NCBI GenBank assembly: GCA_026129905.1
Contig: JAHCHE010000005.1
Location: 267,240 to 331,239 of the forward strand
From: Bryobacteraceae bacterium
GTDB lineage: Bacteria; Acidobacteriota; Terriglobia; Bryobacterales; Bryobacteraceae
DNA: 64,000 bases
Reading direction: 5' to 3'
The notes below the pieces were generated by a model that saw only the letters and a list, made by a program, of their open reading frames with translations, made no database searches and was not told the DNA's origin. The translations under genes and the position numbers were made by a program. Within the stretch, counting starts at the first letter, position 1. Each line of letters starts with the position of its first letter. Positions 34,209 to 43,526 of the stretch are shown here, one piece after another.

Positions 34209-34985
34209 ATGCCTGAACGCCTGAAAGGAAAGATCGCGCTCATCACCGGCGCCGCCGGCGGCATTGGCGCCGACATGGCGGCCCTGTTCGCGGAGGAAGG
34301 CGCCTCCATCGTCATCGCCGACATTCTGGCGGAGAAGGGTGAAGCGGTAGCGGCCGGCATTCAGTCCGCCGGAGGCAGCGCGACTTCGATTCCCGCCGAC
34401 GTCTCCCGCTCCGACGACGTGGACCGGCTGTTTGCCGAGGCCGGCCAGGTCTACGGTGGGCTCGACATTCTCGTGAACAACGCCATTGCCGTCGACGCCG
34501 ACAAGACGATCGTCGACCTGGACGAACCCACCTGGGACAAGTTCATCGACGTCTGTCTGAAAGGACCGTTCCTTTGCGCCCGGCGCGCGCTGCCGATGAT
34601 GAAGGCGCGGGGCGGCGGAAGCGTGATCTGGATGTCGAGCGTCAATGCGCTGTTCGGGGTCAGCGAAACCGCCTACACAGCCGCTAAAGGAGGCCTGATC
34701 TCGATGGCGCGCCTAGTGGCGGCCGAGTACGGCGAGTGGAACATCCGGTCCAACGTCATCTGCCCCGGGACCATCGGTACGGAGCATTGCCTGGACTACT
34801 GGAACCGCTTTCCCGCCGGTTTCCAGAAGATCCTCGACATGTACCCGCTGGGCCGCATCGGAACGCCGCGGGAAGTGTCGAACCTGGCGCTGTTTCTGGC
34901 CTCCGCCGAGTCGTCGTTCGTCACCGGCGGCGTGTACCTGGTTGATGGCGGACTGCTGGCGGGGCGAAAATTCGAGGTGTCATGA
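34209..34985 (+). CDS. Short-chain dehydrogenase/reductase
   Basis: A 258-residue classical SDR: TGAAGGIGADMAALF nucleotide loop, DILVNNAIAVDAD, WMSSVNALFG with the Ser, and YTAAKGG with the Tyr and Lys. It ends FVTGGVYLVDGGLLAGRK. Its stop overlaps the next gene's ATG (ATGAG), which strongly suggests co-translation with a class III aminotransferase. Together they may turn a hydroxy compound into an amine or the reverse. The substrate is unknown. Confidence 0.86.
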   Translation: MPERLKGKIALITGAAGGIGADMAALFAEEGASIVIADILAEKGEAVAAGIQSAGGSATSIPADVSRSDDVDRLFAEAGQVYGGLDILVNNAIAVDADKTIVDLDEPTWDKFIDVCLKGPFLCARRALPMMKARGGGSVIWMSSVNALFGVSETAYTAAKGGLISMARLVAAEYGEWNIRSNVICPGTIGTEHCLDYWNRFPAGFQKILDMYPLGRIGTPREVSNLALFLASAESSFVTGGVYLVDGGLLAGRKFEVS

Positions 34986-36310
34986 GTACCGAACATTTCC
35001 GGGCGGACGAACGCGCCCAAAGCGTGATGAACAAGACGGCGGGATCCGTCTCGCGATACGATCGGGCGCGCCGGACGCTCGCCGGCGGCGTCTCCAGCGG
35101 ATTGCGCCGCGCCGCCAGGCCTTATCCGCTCTACTTCGATCATGGCGTCGGGTCGCGCATCTGCGATGTCGACGGGAACCACTACCTGGACTACGCCCTG
35201 GCCTGGGGACCGCTGATTCTCGGGCACGCCCACCCGGCGGTCGTAGAGGCCATGGAGCGGCAGGTCCGGCGCGGGCTCACCTTCGGAGCGCAGCACGAAC
35301 TGGAGTACGAGGTGGCCGAAGCGCTCGCGTCGGTGATCCCCTGCGCGGACGCGGTCTGTTTCGCTAACAGCGGCACCGAGATCGTCCAGGTCGCCCTGCG
35401 ACTGGCGCGCGCGGCCACCCAGCGTCCGAAGTATCTCAAGTTTGAGGGCCACTATCACGGCTGGGACGACACGGTGCTGGTGAGCTACCGGCCCACGCTC
35501 GACCAGATTCACCTGGCCAGCGGCCGGCCGGTACCGGTGGGCCTGGGCCAGCTTCCGCCGGAATCGATGCTGGTGGTCGAGTGGAACGATTTCGACGGCG
35601 TCGAGGCCGCGTTCCGGGCGCACGGCGACGAGATTGCCTCCGTCATGTGCGAGCCGATGCTGTGCAACAGCGGCTGCCTGGCGCCGGCCGAGGGGTTCCT
35701 CGAGTTGCTCCGCGAGATCACTCTCCGCCACGGCGCGCTGCTGATCTTCGACGAAGTGATTACCGGCTTCCGGCTCGACCTGAAGGGGGCGCAGGGCTAC
35801 TACGGCGTCACGCCCGACCTGGCGACGTACGCCAAGGCGGTGGGGGCGGGCGCGCCGCTCAGCGTGCTGGCAGGCAAGTCCGAATACATGAACTTGGTCG
35901 CCGACGGCCGCGTCGTGCACGCCGGAACGCTGAACGGGAATCCCATCTCGCTGGCAGCGGCCAAAGCGGCGCTGGAGGAACTAACGCGGGACGCTGGCGC
36001 CGTTTACCCCGAACTCCATCGCCGCGGCGAACGCCTCCGCGACGGCATCGTCGAAATACTTCGTTCTCGAAGCTACCCGGTGGTCTCCGCCGGCGCGGGT
36101 CCCGTCTTTCACATCTCGTTCATGGAGCGGCCGGCCAGAACGTACCGCGAATGGCTCGAGGCCGACCAGAAGCTCTACTCCGATTTCGCCCTGGCGCTGC
36201 TTGACGAAGGCGTGCTCGTGCTGCCGGACGGGCGCTGGTACCTTTCGACGGCGCACACAGACGAGGACATCGAGGCGACGCTCGCCGCCGCGGAACGGGC
36301 CGCCGGGTGA
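34982..36310 (+). CDS. Class III PLP aminotransferase, glutamate-1-semialdehyde aminomutase-like
   Basis: A 442-residue protein with fold-type-I landmarks: NHYLDYALAWGPLILGHAHP near the N-terminus, ANSGTEIVQVALRLARA, GHYHGWDD, LLIFDEVITGFR with the Asp-Glu binding PLP, and the lysine in DLATYAKAVGAGAPLSV. The order is that of HemL, but its SDR partner and lack of other tetrapyrrole genes argue for a catabolic aminotransferase. The two preceding bases overlap the SDR stop, and its own stop is 2 bases from the stop of the convergent APC gene. It is cytoplasmic. Confidence 0.84.
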   Translation: MSTEHFRADERAQSVMNKTAGSVSRYDRARRTLAGGVSSGLRRAARPYPLYFDHGVGSRICDVDGNHYLDYALAWGPLILGHAHPAVVEAMERQVRRGLTFGAQHELEYEVAEALASVIPCADAVCFANSGTEIVQVALRLARAATQRPKYLKFEGHYHGWDDTVLVSYRPTLDQIHLASGRPVPVGLGQLPPESMLVVEWNDFDGVEAAFRAHGDEIASVMCEPMLCNSGCLAPAEGFLELLREITLRHGALLIFDEVITGFRLDLKGAQGYYGVTPDLATYAKAVGAGAPLSVLAGKSEYMNLVADGRVVHAGTLNGNPISLAAAKAALEELTRDAGAVYPELHRRGERLRDGIVEILRSRSYPVVSAGAGPVFHISFMERPARTYREWLEADQKLYSDFALALLDEGVLVLPDGRWYLSTAHTDEDIEATLAAAERAAG

Positions 36311-36312
36311 CC

Positions 36313-37662
36313 TCAGCTTTCGCTGAAATCGATCATCGCCGGTTTTCTCCGGAACCCGTGGGTTTGCGCGGCGAGGTGCAGTAAGCCCGCGGCGAACCAG
36401 ACCGCGCCGGCGATGCGGGCGGGCGTCGGCAGGTTCCACCAGATGCCGAAGCAGAACACAAAGCCCAGGCCGGGCGCGGCCGCGTCCAGGAGAATGCGCC
36501 TTCCTCCGCTCTCGCCCGGCTGAAAGAAGTACTTGCGCGCCGCTGCGAGGTTCACGCCCATGAACGCCAGGAAGGCGCCGAAGTTCAGAAGTTCCGCCGA
36601 AAACTCGTAGCTGATCGCCAGCGCGCCGGCCCAGGCCACCACGCCGAGAAAACAGATGTTGAAGGTCGGGCTGTTGCGGCGGGAATCGAAGCGTCCGAAG
36701 AATCGCCGGGGCAACGTTCCGTCGCGGCCCATCGCGTACAGCAGACGCGCGGCGCCGGCCTGCCCGGTCAACCCGCTGCCGAGCGCGGCCACCACCAGCA
36801 CGGCGCCGATCGCCTGAAACAGGATGGAGCCGCCGACGCGCGCCGTCACGTCCATGAAGGCTGTCTCCAGGTGGGGGAAGGACTCCCAATCCGGCCAGGC
36901 CAGTTGGGCGAGGTAGACTTCGATGGAGCTGAACACGCCGGTGAGCAGGCACACCAGCACCGTCGCCAGCGGAATGGTCCGGCGCGGATTCTTCACCTCC
37001 TCGGCGAGCGTCGTCACGCCGTCGAAGCCGATATAGGTCAGCGCCGCCAGCGAGGTCGCCGTCATCACCACGCGGATATCGAAGGTTTCTGGGTTGTAGA
37101 AGGGTTTCACGGAAACCAACGCTCCCCAGCCGCCGGCGTGGAACAGGTAGCGGACCGCCATCAGGAGAAACGCGCCGATGACAACGCACATCACCGCCAG
37201 CAGAATGGCGCTGGCTTTGGACATCACGCGCACGCCTCGCACGTTCAGCAGCGTCATGACCACCGCGAATATCCCCGCCCACGCGGCGTACGGCACTTCC
37301 GGCGCCAGGCGGTGAAGCGCCAGGGCACCGTAGATGGTGTTGATGAGGGGGATGATCAGGTAGTCCAGCACCATCGCCCAGCCGACAAAGAAGCCGGGGT
37401 ACGCTCCGAAAGTTCGGCCGACGTACGTGTACGCCGAGCCGGCGGAAGGATAGGCGGAGGCCATCCGGCCGTAGCTCAGCGCGGTGAACAGCATCGCCAC
37501 CATGGCAATGAGGATCGTGGTGGCCACGTGGCCGTTCGACATCCTCAACGCCAGCCCGAAAATACCCACGGGCGCGATGGGCTGGATGAGAACGATGCCG
37601 TAGACGATCAGGTCCCACAGCGTAAGGACCCGCTTGGGCCGCTCGACCGCCAGGGCGGCCAC
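36313..37662 (-). CDS. APC-superfamily amino acid permease
   Basis: A 449-residue membrane protein starting at GTG 37662, directly after the TAG stop of the upstream peptidase gene with no gap. About twelve hydrophobic helices are visible (LWDLIVYGIVLIQPIAPVGI, ATTILIAMVAMLFTALSYG, FFVGWAMVLDYLIIPLINTI, AIGAVLVVAALGSGL). The N-terminal GxxxG-type unwound region in helix 1 and the helix 6 stretch fit APC transporters of amino acids or polyamines. It probably imports amino acids released by the peptidase. The coupling (TAGGTG) suggests translation by re-initiation. Confidence 0.86.
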   Translation of the reverse strand: MAALAVERPKRVLTLWDLIVYGIVLIQPIAPVGIFGLALRMSNGHVATTILIAMVAMLFTALSYGRMASAYPSAGSAYTYVGRTFGAYPGFFVGWAMVLDYLIIPLINTIYGALALHRLAPEVPYAAWAGIFAVVMTLLNVRGVRVMSKASAILLAVMCVVIGAFLLMAVRYLFHAGGWGALVSVKPFYNPETFDIRVVMTATSLAALTYIGFDGVTTLAEEVKNPRRTIPLATVLVCLLTGVFSSIEVYLAQLAWPDWESFPHLETAFMDVTARVGGSILFQAIGAVLVVAALGSGLTGQAGAARLLYAMGRDGTLPRRFFGRFDSRRNSPTFNICFLGVVAWAGALAISYEFSAELLNFGAFLAFMGVNLAAARKYFFQPGESGGRRILLDAAAPGLGFVFCFGIWWNLPTPARIAGAVWFAAGLLHLAAQTHGFRRKPAMIDFSES

Positions 37663-38772
37663 CTAGCGGAGCTCCATCGGGAACGAATCCAATGGCGTGA
37701 CGCCGTCTTTCGTTACCAGGTAGTTGTGCTCGAGGCGGATGCCGCCCTGCATCTCGCGGCTGTACAGCCCGGGCTCGAACGCCACCACTTCGCCTTCCTG
37801 GATGACGTGGTCGCTTCCCGGCGTCAGCCACGGAAACTCCCAGGCGTCCATCCCCAACCCGTGCCCGGCGTGGTGGGTAAACGAGCCTTTGGCCGGCGCG
37901 AACGTCTCGAGGTGCGCGCGCAACGCTTGGTAGACGTCGCGCGCCTTCGCTCCGGGTTTCAGGATGGCGGCGGCGAGCCGGTGGCCGGCCATCACGTGCG
38001 CCCACGCGTCCTGCTGGAGCTCGGTCGGAGAGCCGACGACGAACGTCCGGCACAGGTCGCAGACGTAGCCTTGCCAACTCGGGAAGATGTCAAGGATGTA
38101 GAGGTCGCCCGGTTCCACCCGACGGCTGGTGGGCGCTCCACCCTCGGAGATCGCGCGCACGCCGCAGGCGAAGTCCCCCAACAGCGGCAGCGAAGTATGG
38201 GCGCGGTTCACCATCGCCTCGTTCATGATGCTGTAGGCCTGGAACTCGGTCATGCCCGGCTCCAGGCGTTTCTTAATCGCGCCGTAACCGGCTTCCGTCA
38301 AGGCGATGGTCGCCCGGATCGACTCGACTTCGTCGGGGTCTTTGCGCCGCCGCATCTGCTCGAGTAGCGGTGTCAGATCGACGAAGTCGCGTTCGCCGAG
38401 CGCGCGCCGGAGCGACATCGGCAGGAACTCGAAGTCCGCGCCGATCCGGCCGGCGGGCGCGCCGACAAAATCGGACACGAAGCGGGCCGCCTCCTCGGCC
38501 ATCGTCCGAATACTGAAGACGCGCTGGAGCGAGTAGCCGGTGTAGGTTTCGACGCGCTCCGCCGCGCATAGGGCCGGCGCGGCGTTCGTAGCCAGGAGGC
38601 TGCCGCCGGATGCGGTCAAAACGAAGGCCTGCGGCCGCGCCGGATCAACCAACGCGCCGGTGAAGTAGTAAGCGAGCTTGGGATTGGAAAGGACGGCGGC
38701 GTCAAGGCGATGCTCGGCGAGGTAGGAGAGCAGCCGCGTCTGCCGCCGGCGGCAGTTGTCGAGGTTCAGCAT
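37663..38772 (-). CDS. M24-family Xaa-Pro peptidase
   Basis: A 369-residue protein with an N-terminal creatinase-like domain (residues 1-130, SNPKLAYYFTGALVDPARPQ) and a pita-bread C-terminal domain. Metal ligands are present: LDIFPSWQGYVCDLCRTF (two Asp), THHAGHGLGMDAWEFP (His), VVAFEPGLYSR (Glu) and IRLEHNYLV (Glu). This set is typical of aminopeptidase P/prolidase. No signal peptide, so cytoplasmic. It is followed immediately by the APC permease gene, suggesting a peptide and amino acid scavenging role. Confidence 0.9.
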   Translation of the reverse strand: MLNLDNCRRRQTRLLSYLAEHRLDAAVLSNPKLAYYFTGALVDPARPQAFVLTASGGSLLATNAAPALCAAERVETYTGYSLQRVFSIRTMAEEAARFVSDFVGAPAGRIGADFEFLPMSLRRALGERDFVDLTPLLEQMRRRKDPDEVESIRATIALTEAGYGAIKKRLEPGMTEFQAYSIMNEAMVNRAHTSLPLLGDFACGVRAISEGGAPTSRRVEPGDLYILDIFPSWQGYVCDLCRTFVVGSPTELQQDAWAHVMAGHRLAAAILKPGAKARDVYQALRAHLETFAPAKGSFTHHAGHGLGMDAWEFPWLTPGSDHVIQEGEVVAFEPGLYSREMQGGIRLEHNYLVTKDGVTPLDSFPMELR

Positions 38773-38864
38773 CGGTTCAACCCTGGCAGTCTATCGTAAC
38801 GGACCGTCCGGCGAACGGGCGCTTCGTTGTCGGTGGCTCGGCGGCTACGGTAAATTCGAAGGGG

Positions 38865-39995
38865 ATGGTAAACCGCAGGTCTTTCCTTCAATACGCTGCC
38901 GCGGCCTCGCTGGCCGGGGCGGAAGTTTCCCGCGATGCGCCGAAATATCGCGTCGTCAGCTCCTACAAACCCGCCGCGGATCCAGGGATGCCGGGCCCCT
39001 ACGCCGGCCAGGTGGTGGCAGTCCATTCCAACCGTTGCCTCGACGAGAACTCGGAAAAGGTTGATGCCGCCGCGGTGCGCGAGATGATCGAGCGCGGGAT
39101 GCGCGAGCTGACCGGGGAGGCGCGGGCGGAGGACGCCTGGCGACGGTTCATCTCGCCCGACGATGTCGTGGGCATCAAGGTAAACTGCTCCGGCGCTCCG
39201 AAGGTGATGTCATCTCCCGAAATTGTGGGAGAAATCGCGCGAAACCTGGTCGCGATCGGCGTGAAACCCGACCGGATTTACCTCTACGAGCGGTTCCAAG
39301 GCCAGGTGGACTCGGTGAACTATCCCGCTCACCTTCCCACCGGGGTTCAGATTGTCACCGCCGAGGCCCGCCGCGGCGGCAACCAGGCGTACGATCCCGC
39401 CATGTACGTCGAGGTGGACTTCTTCGGCGAGGAAGATACCCGCTCGAACGCCATGCGGGTTGTGACGCGGACTCTGACCAAGATCATCAACGTCCCGAAC
39501 ATGAAGGATCACGGGGCCTCCGGCGTGACCGGGTGCCTGAAGAACATCGCTTACGGCAGCTTCTCCAACGTGGCCCGCTCGCACCAGACCAGCGTGACGT
39601 ACACGCTGTCCTTCATCGGAACACTGGCCGCGAGCGAACCCGTCCGCTCAAAAACGGTGTTGCAGATCATGGACGGATTGAAGGGAGTCTGGCACGCCGG
39701 GCCGTTCGTCGCCAGCCGCCGCTTCGTGTTCTTCCCGAAGCAGATCCATATCGGGACGGACCCGGTGGCCATCGACCGCCTGCTCATCGACACGATTGAC
39801 GACAAGCGAAAACAGATGAAGGCGATCTCGGTTTGGGACCGAAACCCGAAAACGCTCGGCAGCGTGCGCGACCGCGACCGCGACCCGAACGTCAATGTCC
39901 TGATCCGGGAGCCGGGACACATCGAGTATGCCGCAAACCTCGGCTTGGGCGTCTACGATATCGAAAAGATCCGCGTGCGTAAAATCGAGCTTTAA
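38865..39995 (+). CDS. DUF362-domain protein, probably Tat-exported
   Basis: A 376-residue protein starting MVNRRSFLQYAAAASLAGA, a Tat-like signal with a twin-Arg. DUF362 features include DVVGIKVNCSGAPKVMSSPE near residue 105, KIINVPNMKDHGASGVTGCL near 205, and the C-terminal IGTDPVAIDRLLIDTID. The conserved K, N and D in the first two and the IGTDPVA motif are family hallmarks. Some DUF362 members also have ferredoxin domains; this one does not. The function is not established. Its TAA stop overlaps the next gene's ATG (TAATG), so it probably belongs to one operon with the two following genes. Confidence 0.82.
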   Translation: MVNRRSFLQYAAAASLAGAEVSRDAPKYRVVSSYKPAADPGMPGPYAGQVVAVHSNRCLDENSEKVDAAAVREMIERGMRELTGEARAEDAWRRFISPDDVVGIKVNCSGAPKVMSSPEIVGEIARNLVAIGVKPDRIYLYERFQGQVDSVNYPAHLPTGVQIVTAEARRGGNQAYDPAMYVEVDFFGEEDTRSNAMRVVTRTLTKIINVPNMKDHGASGVTGCLKNIAYGSFSNVARSHQTSVTYTLSFIGTLAASEPVRSKTVLQIMDGLKGVWHAGPFVASRRFVFFPKQIHIGTDPVAIDRLLIDTIDDKRKQMKAISVWDRNPKTLGSVRDRDRDPNVNVLIREPGHIEYAANLGLGVYDIEKIRVRKIEL

Positions 39996-40882
39996 TGAAA
40001 ACCCTGTTTCTGGCGTTTGTCCCGCTGTTCGCCGCCTGGGCCGGAGTGGAGAAGTTCTGCGCCGATCCGGCTTCGGCCGAACTTCTGAACAAAACCGGCG
40101 AGGCTTCAGTCACGGCCTGCGACGCGGCTGAGCGGAGGAAACTGCCGGCGCCGCGAGTGAATCTCCAGGTCAACGTGGCGTCGGCGACGCGCGCGCCGTG
40201 GATCATCGCCAACGGATGGCGGTTCCTTCGGAATCCCGGCGGCAAGTACTTCTACGAGGCCTCTGCCGGTAAAGCGACGCTGGCCATGGCCGAGGCTTTC
40301 GCCTACAACGCCGACGCCGGCTTCAAGATCGATCCCGCCGACGCCGAACAGGCCGGGCGCATGCTCGCGTTTCTCCGCGCGCTGCCGGAGAGCGATTTGC
40401 CTCCGATGTCGGACTTCGCTTTCGTGGACGACGGGACCGGAGTGGCCGGCGAAGCGATGAATCTGATGACGCGCCGAAACCTGCTTTATGCGGTTGTGCG
40501 CCAGCCGGATTCCCGTTACGCCTTTACGGTGGTTCCGGGAAACGATGAATTTCCCCGAAAATTAGCGGCAAATCCGGGAAATTTTGCTACAGCCGTGCGT
40601 CAGAAACTCACCGACGAGAAGCGCTCGATCCGGTTGTACGGAAGCGAAATGGCGATCATCCGGGCCGCCGGCGACGGCAAGGCGGCGCGCCTGCACATCC
40701 TGAATTACGCCGATCGTCCGCTCGAAGGGATTCGCCTGCGCGTGCGCGGCGCCTATTCCAAGGCGGACGTCCACGCGTTCACACAGGCGGACGCCGCGGC
40801 GACAGAGTTCGTCGTGGAGGACGGTTTCACCGAATTCAGCATCCCGCAGATGGGCGTTTACGCCGTCGTCGATCTCCGATAA
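39995..40882 (+). CDS. Exported protein of unknown function
   Basis: A 295-residue protein starting at ATG 39995 within the DUF362 stop codon. A signal peptide is clear (MKTLFLAFVPLFAAWA). The middle has an alpha/beta look (WIIANGWRFLRNPGGKYFYE, AEAFAYNADAGFKIDP) and the last 90 residues are beta-rich (RLHILNYADRPLEGIRLRV, YAVVDLR). A glycosidase-like fold with a C-terminal beta domain is conceivable, but I see no catalytic motif. It sits in the operon with a six-hairpin glycosidase (starting 12 bases downstream), so it may act in the same polysaccharide pathway. Confidence 0.6.
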   Translation: MKTLFLAFVPLFAAWAGVEKFCADPASAELLNKTGEASVTACDAAERRKLPAPRVNLQVNVASATRAPWIIANGWRFLRNPGGKYFYEASAGKATLAMAEAFAYNADAGFKIDPADAEQAGRMLAFLRALPESDLPPMSDFAFVDDGTGVAGEAMNLMTRRNLLYAVVRQPDSRYAFTVVPGNDEFPRKLAANPGNFATAVRQKLTDEKRSIRLYGSEMAIIRAAGDGKAARLHILNYADRPLEGIRLRVRGAYSKADVHAFTQADAAATEFVVEDGFTEFSIPQMGVYAVVDLR

Positions 40883-40894
40883 ACTGGCGGTTCG

Positions 40895-43525
40895 ATGTCT
40901 GCGAAAGTCTGTGCGGTCGCGATGGCGGCGTGCGCGCTGTCCATTGCCATTGCCCAGGAGGGCGAGGTCCGGCGAAGCGTAGTCATACAGTGGGCGCGGG
41001 AACGGCCCGAGGGCGCGGTGACGGTTACCGGAGGGCGACTTTCGAGCGCCAGGGAGGGGCCGTCCCGGCTCGACCTCAACGTTGAGGGCTCGGAAGCGCG
41101 ATACGGCCCCGGAGCGGCGATCGTCACCGCCGGCGCCGCGAAGAACCCGTTCAGCTTCTTCTTGCGCGACGTCCGGCGCGAGCGTCCCATCTACATCCCC
41201 GAATATGGCGTCGTGGTCACCGAGGGCGGCGACTCGCGCTCGTACCACGAGATAGTGGAGGCGATCCGGGCGCGGGGGCTCGCGACCAAACTGGAACGCA
41301 TCGCGAGCGAGCCGGAAGAATCGTTCGAAGAGGCGGCGGCCAACACCAGGGAACTGAAATGCCAGACCTGGCTCGGCTTGGGCCGCGACGTTCGGATCTT
41401 CGCCATCGGCGAGAGGCTGGATTGGATTCAGCCTCGCTTTCACGGCTACGAAGTCCCGCTTCCGGAAAACGACGGCAAGCCGCTCCGCTACAACTTCCTG
41501 ATGGGCCGCGGATGGGGATCCGGCGACGACATCGTCCGGCGGCTCGATGGCGGCGTGCTCCCCATACTCGAGGGCCGGCTGGTGGACGACGACGTGACGT
41601 ACACGCTCACCGCGTTCGCCGGTCTCGAAACCAACGCGTTGAAGCCGGAGAGCGTCCGGGGCACGCACTTCCTGGTGGCCGACGGCTACGGGCGCGGGCA
41701 CATGTTCACTCCGGAGCAACAGCGCCTGCACGATCGGCTTCGCGAACCGGAGATGAACCAGCCGGAGGAGACGGTCCTCTACTTACGCATCACCGCCGAC
41801 AATCCCTCCGCGGTTCCGCGCTATGCGTTCTTTAAGGATGTTGCGCCGGCGGGCGCTCCATACGATTTCGACGGGGGCGCGGGGTTCAGCCTGTACAAAA
41901 CGGGCCGGGTCTTCGCCGCGGCGCGGCTGAACGGAAAGCCTCTGCGCGAAGAGGAAGTGGCGGTGGAACTCGAGCCAGGGGAGAGCGCAGTGTTCGAGGT
42001 CTACGTTCCGCACCGCCCGATTTCGCGCGACCGCGCGGAGCGGCTGATCCAAGTTCCGTTCGACCAAGCGCGGGCCGCGTGCCGGCGCTATTGGCGGGCA
42101 AAGCTCGAAAACACCTCGCGCATCCATCTCCCGGAGAAGCGCATCGACGAAATGGTTCGCGCGGGCCTGCTGCATCTGGACCTGGTGACCTACGGCCTGG
42201 AACCGGACCAGACGCTGACCTCCACCATCGGCGTCTACAGCGCGATCGGCTCGGAAAGCTCGCCGATCATCCAGTTCATGGACTCGATGGGCCGGCATGA
42301 CGTGGCGCGGCGGGCGCTCGCCTACTTCCTGGATAAGCAGCACGACGACGGTTTCATTCAGAACTTCGGCAACTACATGCTGGAGACCGGCGCCGCGCTG
42401 TGGAGCATCGGCGAGCACTATCGCTACACGCGCGACGCCGAGTGGGCCCGGCGGATGATGCCGAAGCTGCTCAAGTCGTGCGAGTATCTCCGCCAGTGGC
42501 GCGCCCGCAACCTCCGCGAGGACCTGAGGGGCAAGGGCTACGGCATGCTGGACGGCAAGACCGCCGATCCGGAAGACCCGTTCCACTCCTTCATGCTCAA
42601 CGGCTACGCTTATCTCGGGCTGAGCCGCGTGGCGGAGATTTCACGCGACATCGATCCGGGCCAGGCCGCGCAGTGGAGCGACGAGGCGGAAGCGCTGAAG
42701 CGTGACATTCGCACGGCGTTTTTCGACGTCATGGGGCGGTCGCCGGTGATACCTCTGGCGAACGGAACGTGGTGTCCGACCGCGCCGCCGTGGGTAGAGT
42801 ATCGCGGGCCGCTGGCGCTGTTCGCCGACGGCGGCAAATGGTACACGCACGGCGCGATGGTGAGCCGCGATTCGCTGCTGGGACCGATCTACCTGGTCTT
42901 CCAGGAAGTGCTGGATCCGGCGGAGCCCGCCTCCGGGTTCCTGCTCGACTTCCACAACGACCTGATGACGCGCCGCAACGCCGCCTTCAGCCAGCCGTAT
43001 TACAGCCGCCACCCGATCGCGCACCTGCGGCGCGGGGAGGTGAAGGCGTTCCTGAAGGCCTACTACAACACGGTGGCCAGTCTCGCGGACCGCGAAACGT
43101 ACACGTTCTGGGAGCACTACTTCGGGGCCAGCCCGCACAAGACGCACGAAGAGGGCTGGTTCCTGATGGATACCCGCTGGATGCTCTACATGGAACGCGG
43201 CGCGGGCCTCGATTTCCTGCCCGGCGTTCCCCGGCGCTATCTCGAGGACGGCAATCGCATCGAACTAACGAACGTGGCCACGTACTTCGGTCCGGCGAGT
43301 CTCGCGGTCCAGTCGCGCCTGTCGGAAGGCCGCGTGACGGCGACTATCGAATGTCCGGGCGATCGCAAGCCTCGATTTGTCGAGGTGCGACTGCCGCACC
43401 CGATGGCGCGAAAAGCGCTGTGGGTGAAAGGCGGCGCGTACAACCCCGAGACCGAACGCGTGCGGGTGGAACCGTTCGACGGCCGGGCGGACATCGTGCT
43501 CGGATTCGAGCAGCCGCTCGAGTAG
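40895..43525 (+). CDS. Six-hairpin glycoside hydrolase-like protein, family unassigned, exported
   Basis: An 876-residue protein with a signal peptide (VCAVAMAACALSIAIA). Residues about 1-400 form a beta-rich domain, and 400-760 read as an alpha/alpha barrel: FMDSMGRHDVARRALAYFLD, TGAALWSIGEHYRYTRDAEW, ARRMMPKLLKSCEYLRQW, and SFMLNGYAYLGLSRVAEIS. The Trp/Tyr-rich helix pairs fit six-hairpin glycosidases (clan of GH15, GH63, GH116). Candidate acids lie in FWEHYFGASPHKTHEEGW. The C-terminal 100 residues are beta-rich. No exact GH family could be fixed. It is third in the DUF362 operon and its stop is 1 base from the convergent M81 gene. Confidence 0.65.
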   Translation: MSAKVCAVAMAACALSIAIAQEGEVRRSVVIQWARERPEGAVTVTGGRLSSAREGPSRLDLNVEGSEARYGPGAAIVTAGAAKNPFSFFLRDVRRERPIYIPEYGVVVTEGGDSRSYHEIVEAIRARGLATKLERIASEPEESFEEAAANTRELKCQTWLGLGRDVRIFAIGERLDWIQPRFHGYEVPLPENDGKPLRYNFLMGRGWGSGDDIVRRLDGGVLPILEGRLVDDDVTYTLTAFAGLETNALKPESVRGTHFLVADGYGRGHMFTPEQQRLHDRLREPEMNQPEETVLYLRITADNPSAVPRYAFFKDVAPAGAPYDFDGGAGFSLYKTGRVFAAARLNGKPLREEEVAVELEPGESAVFEVYVPHRPISRDRAERLIQVPFDQARAACRRYWRAKLENTSRIHLPEKRIDEMVRAGLLHLDLVTYGLEPDQTLTSTIGVYSAIGSESSPIIQFMDSMGRHDVARRALAYFLDKQHDDGFIQNFGNYMLETGAALWSIGEHYRYTRDAEWARRMMPKLLKSCEYLRQWRARNLREDLRGKGYGMLDGKTADPEDPFHSFMLNGYAYLGLSRVAEISRDIDPGQAAQWSDEAEALKRDIRTAFFDVMGRSPVIPLANGTWCPTAPPWVEYRGPLALFADGGKWYTHGAMVSRDSLLGPIYLVFQEVLDPAEPASGFLLDFHNDLMTRRNAAFSQPYYSRHPIAHLRRGEVKAFLKAYYNTVASLADRETYTFWEHYFGASPHKTHEEGWFLMDTRWMLYMERGAGLDFLPGVPRRYLEDGNRIELTNVATYFGPASLAVQSRLSEGRVTATIECPGDRKPRFVEVRLPHPMARKALWVKGGAYNPETERVRVEPFDGRADIVLGFEQPLE

Positions 43526-43526
43526 C

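Noticed and set aside
34982..36310. Calling the class III aminotransferase hemL and the gene at 31659-33083 hemE as parts of haem biosynthesis.
   Set aside because: Neither is near other tetrapyrrole genes; the first is translationally coupled to an SDR, and URO-D-like proteins often have other roles.
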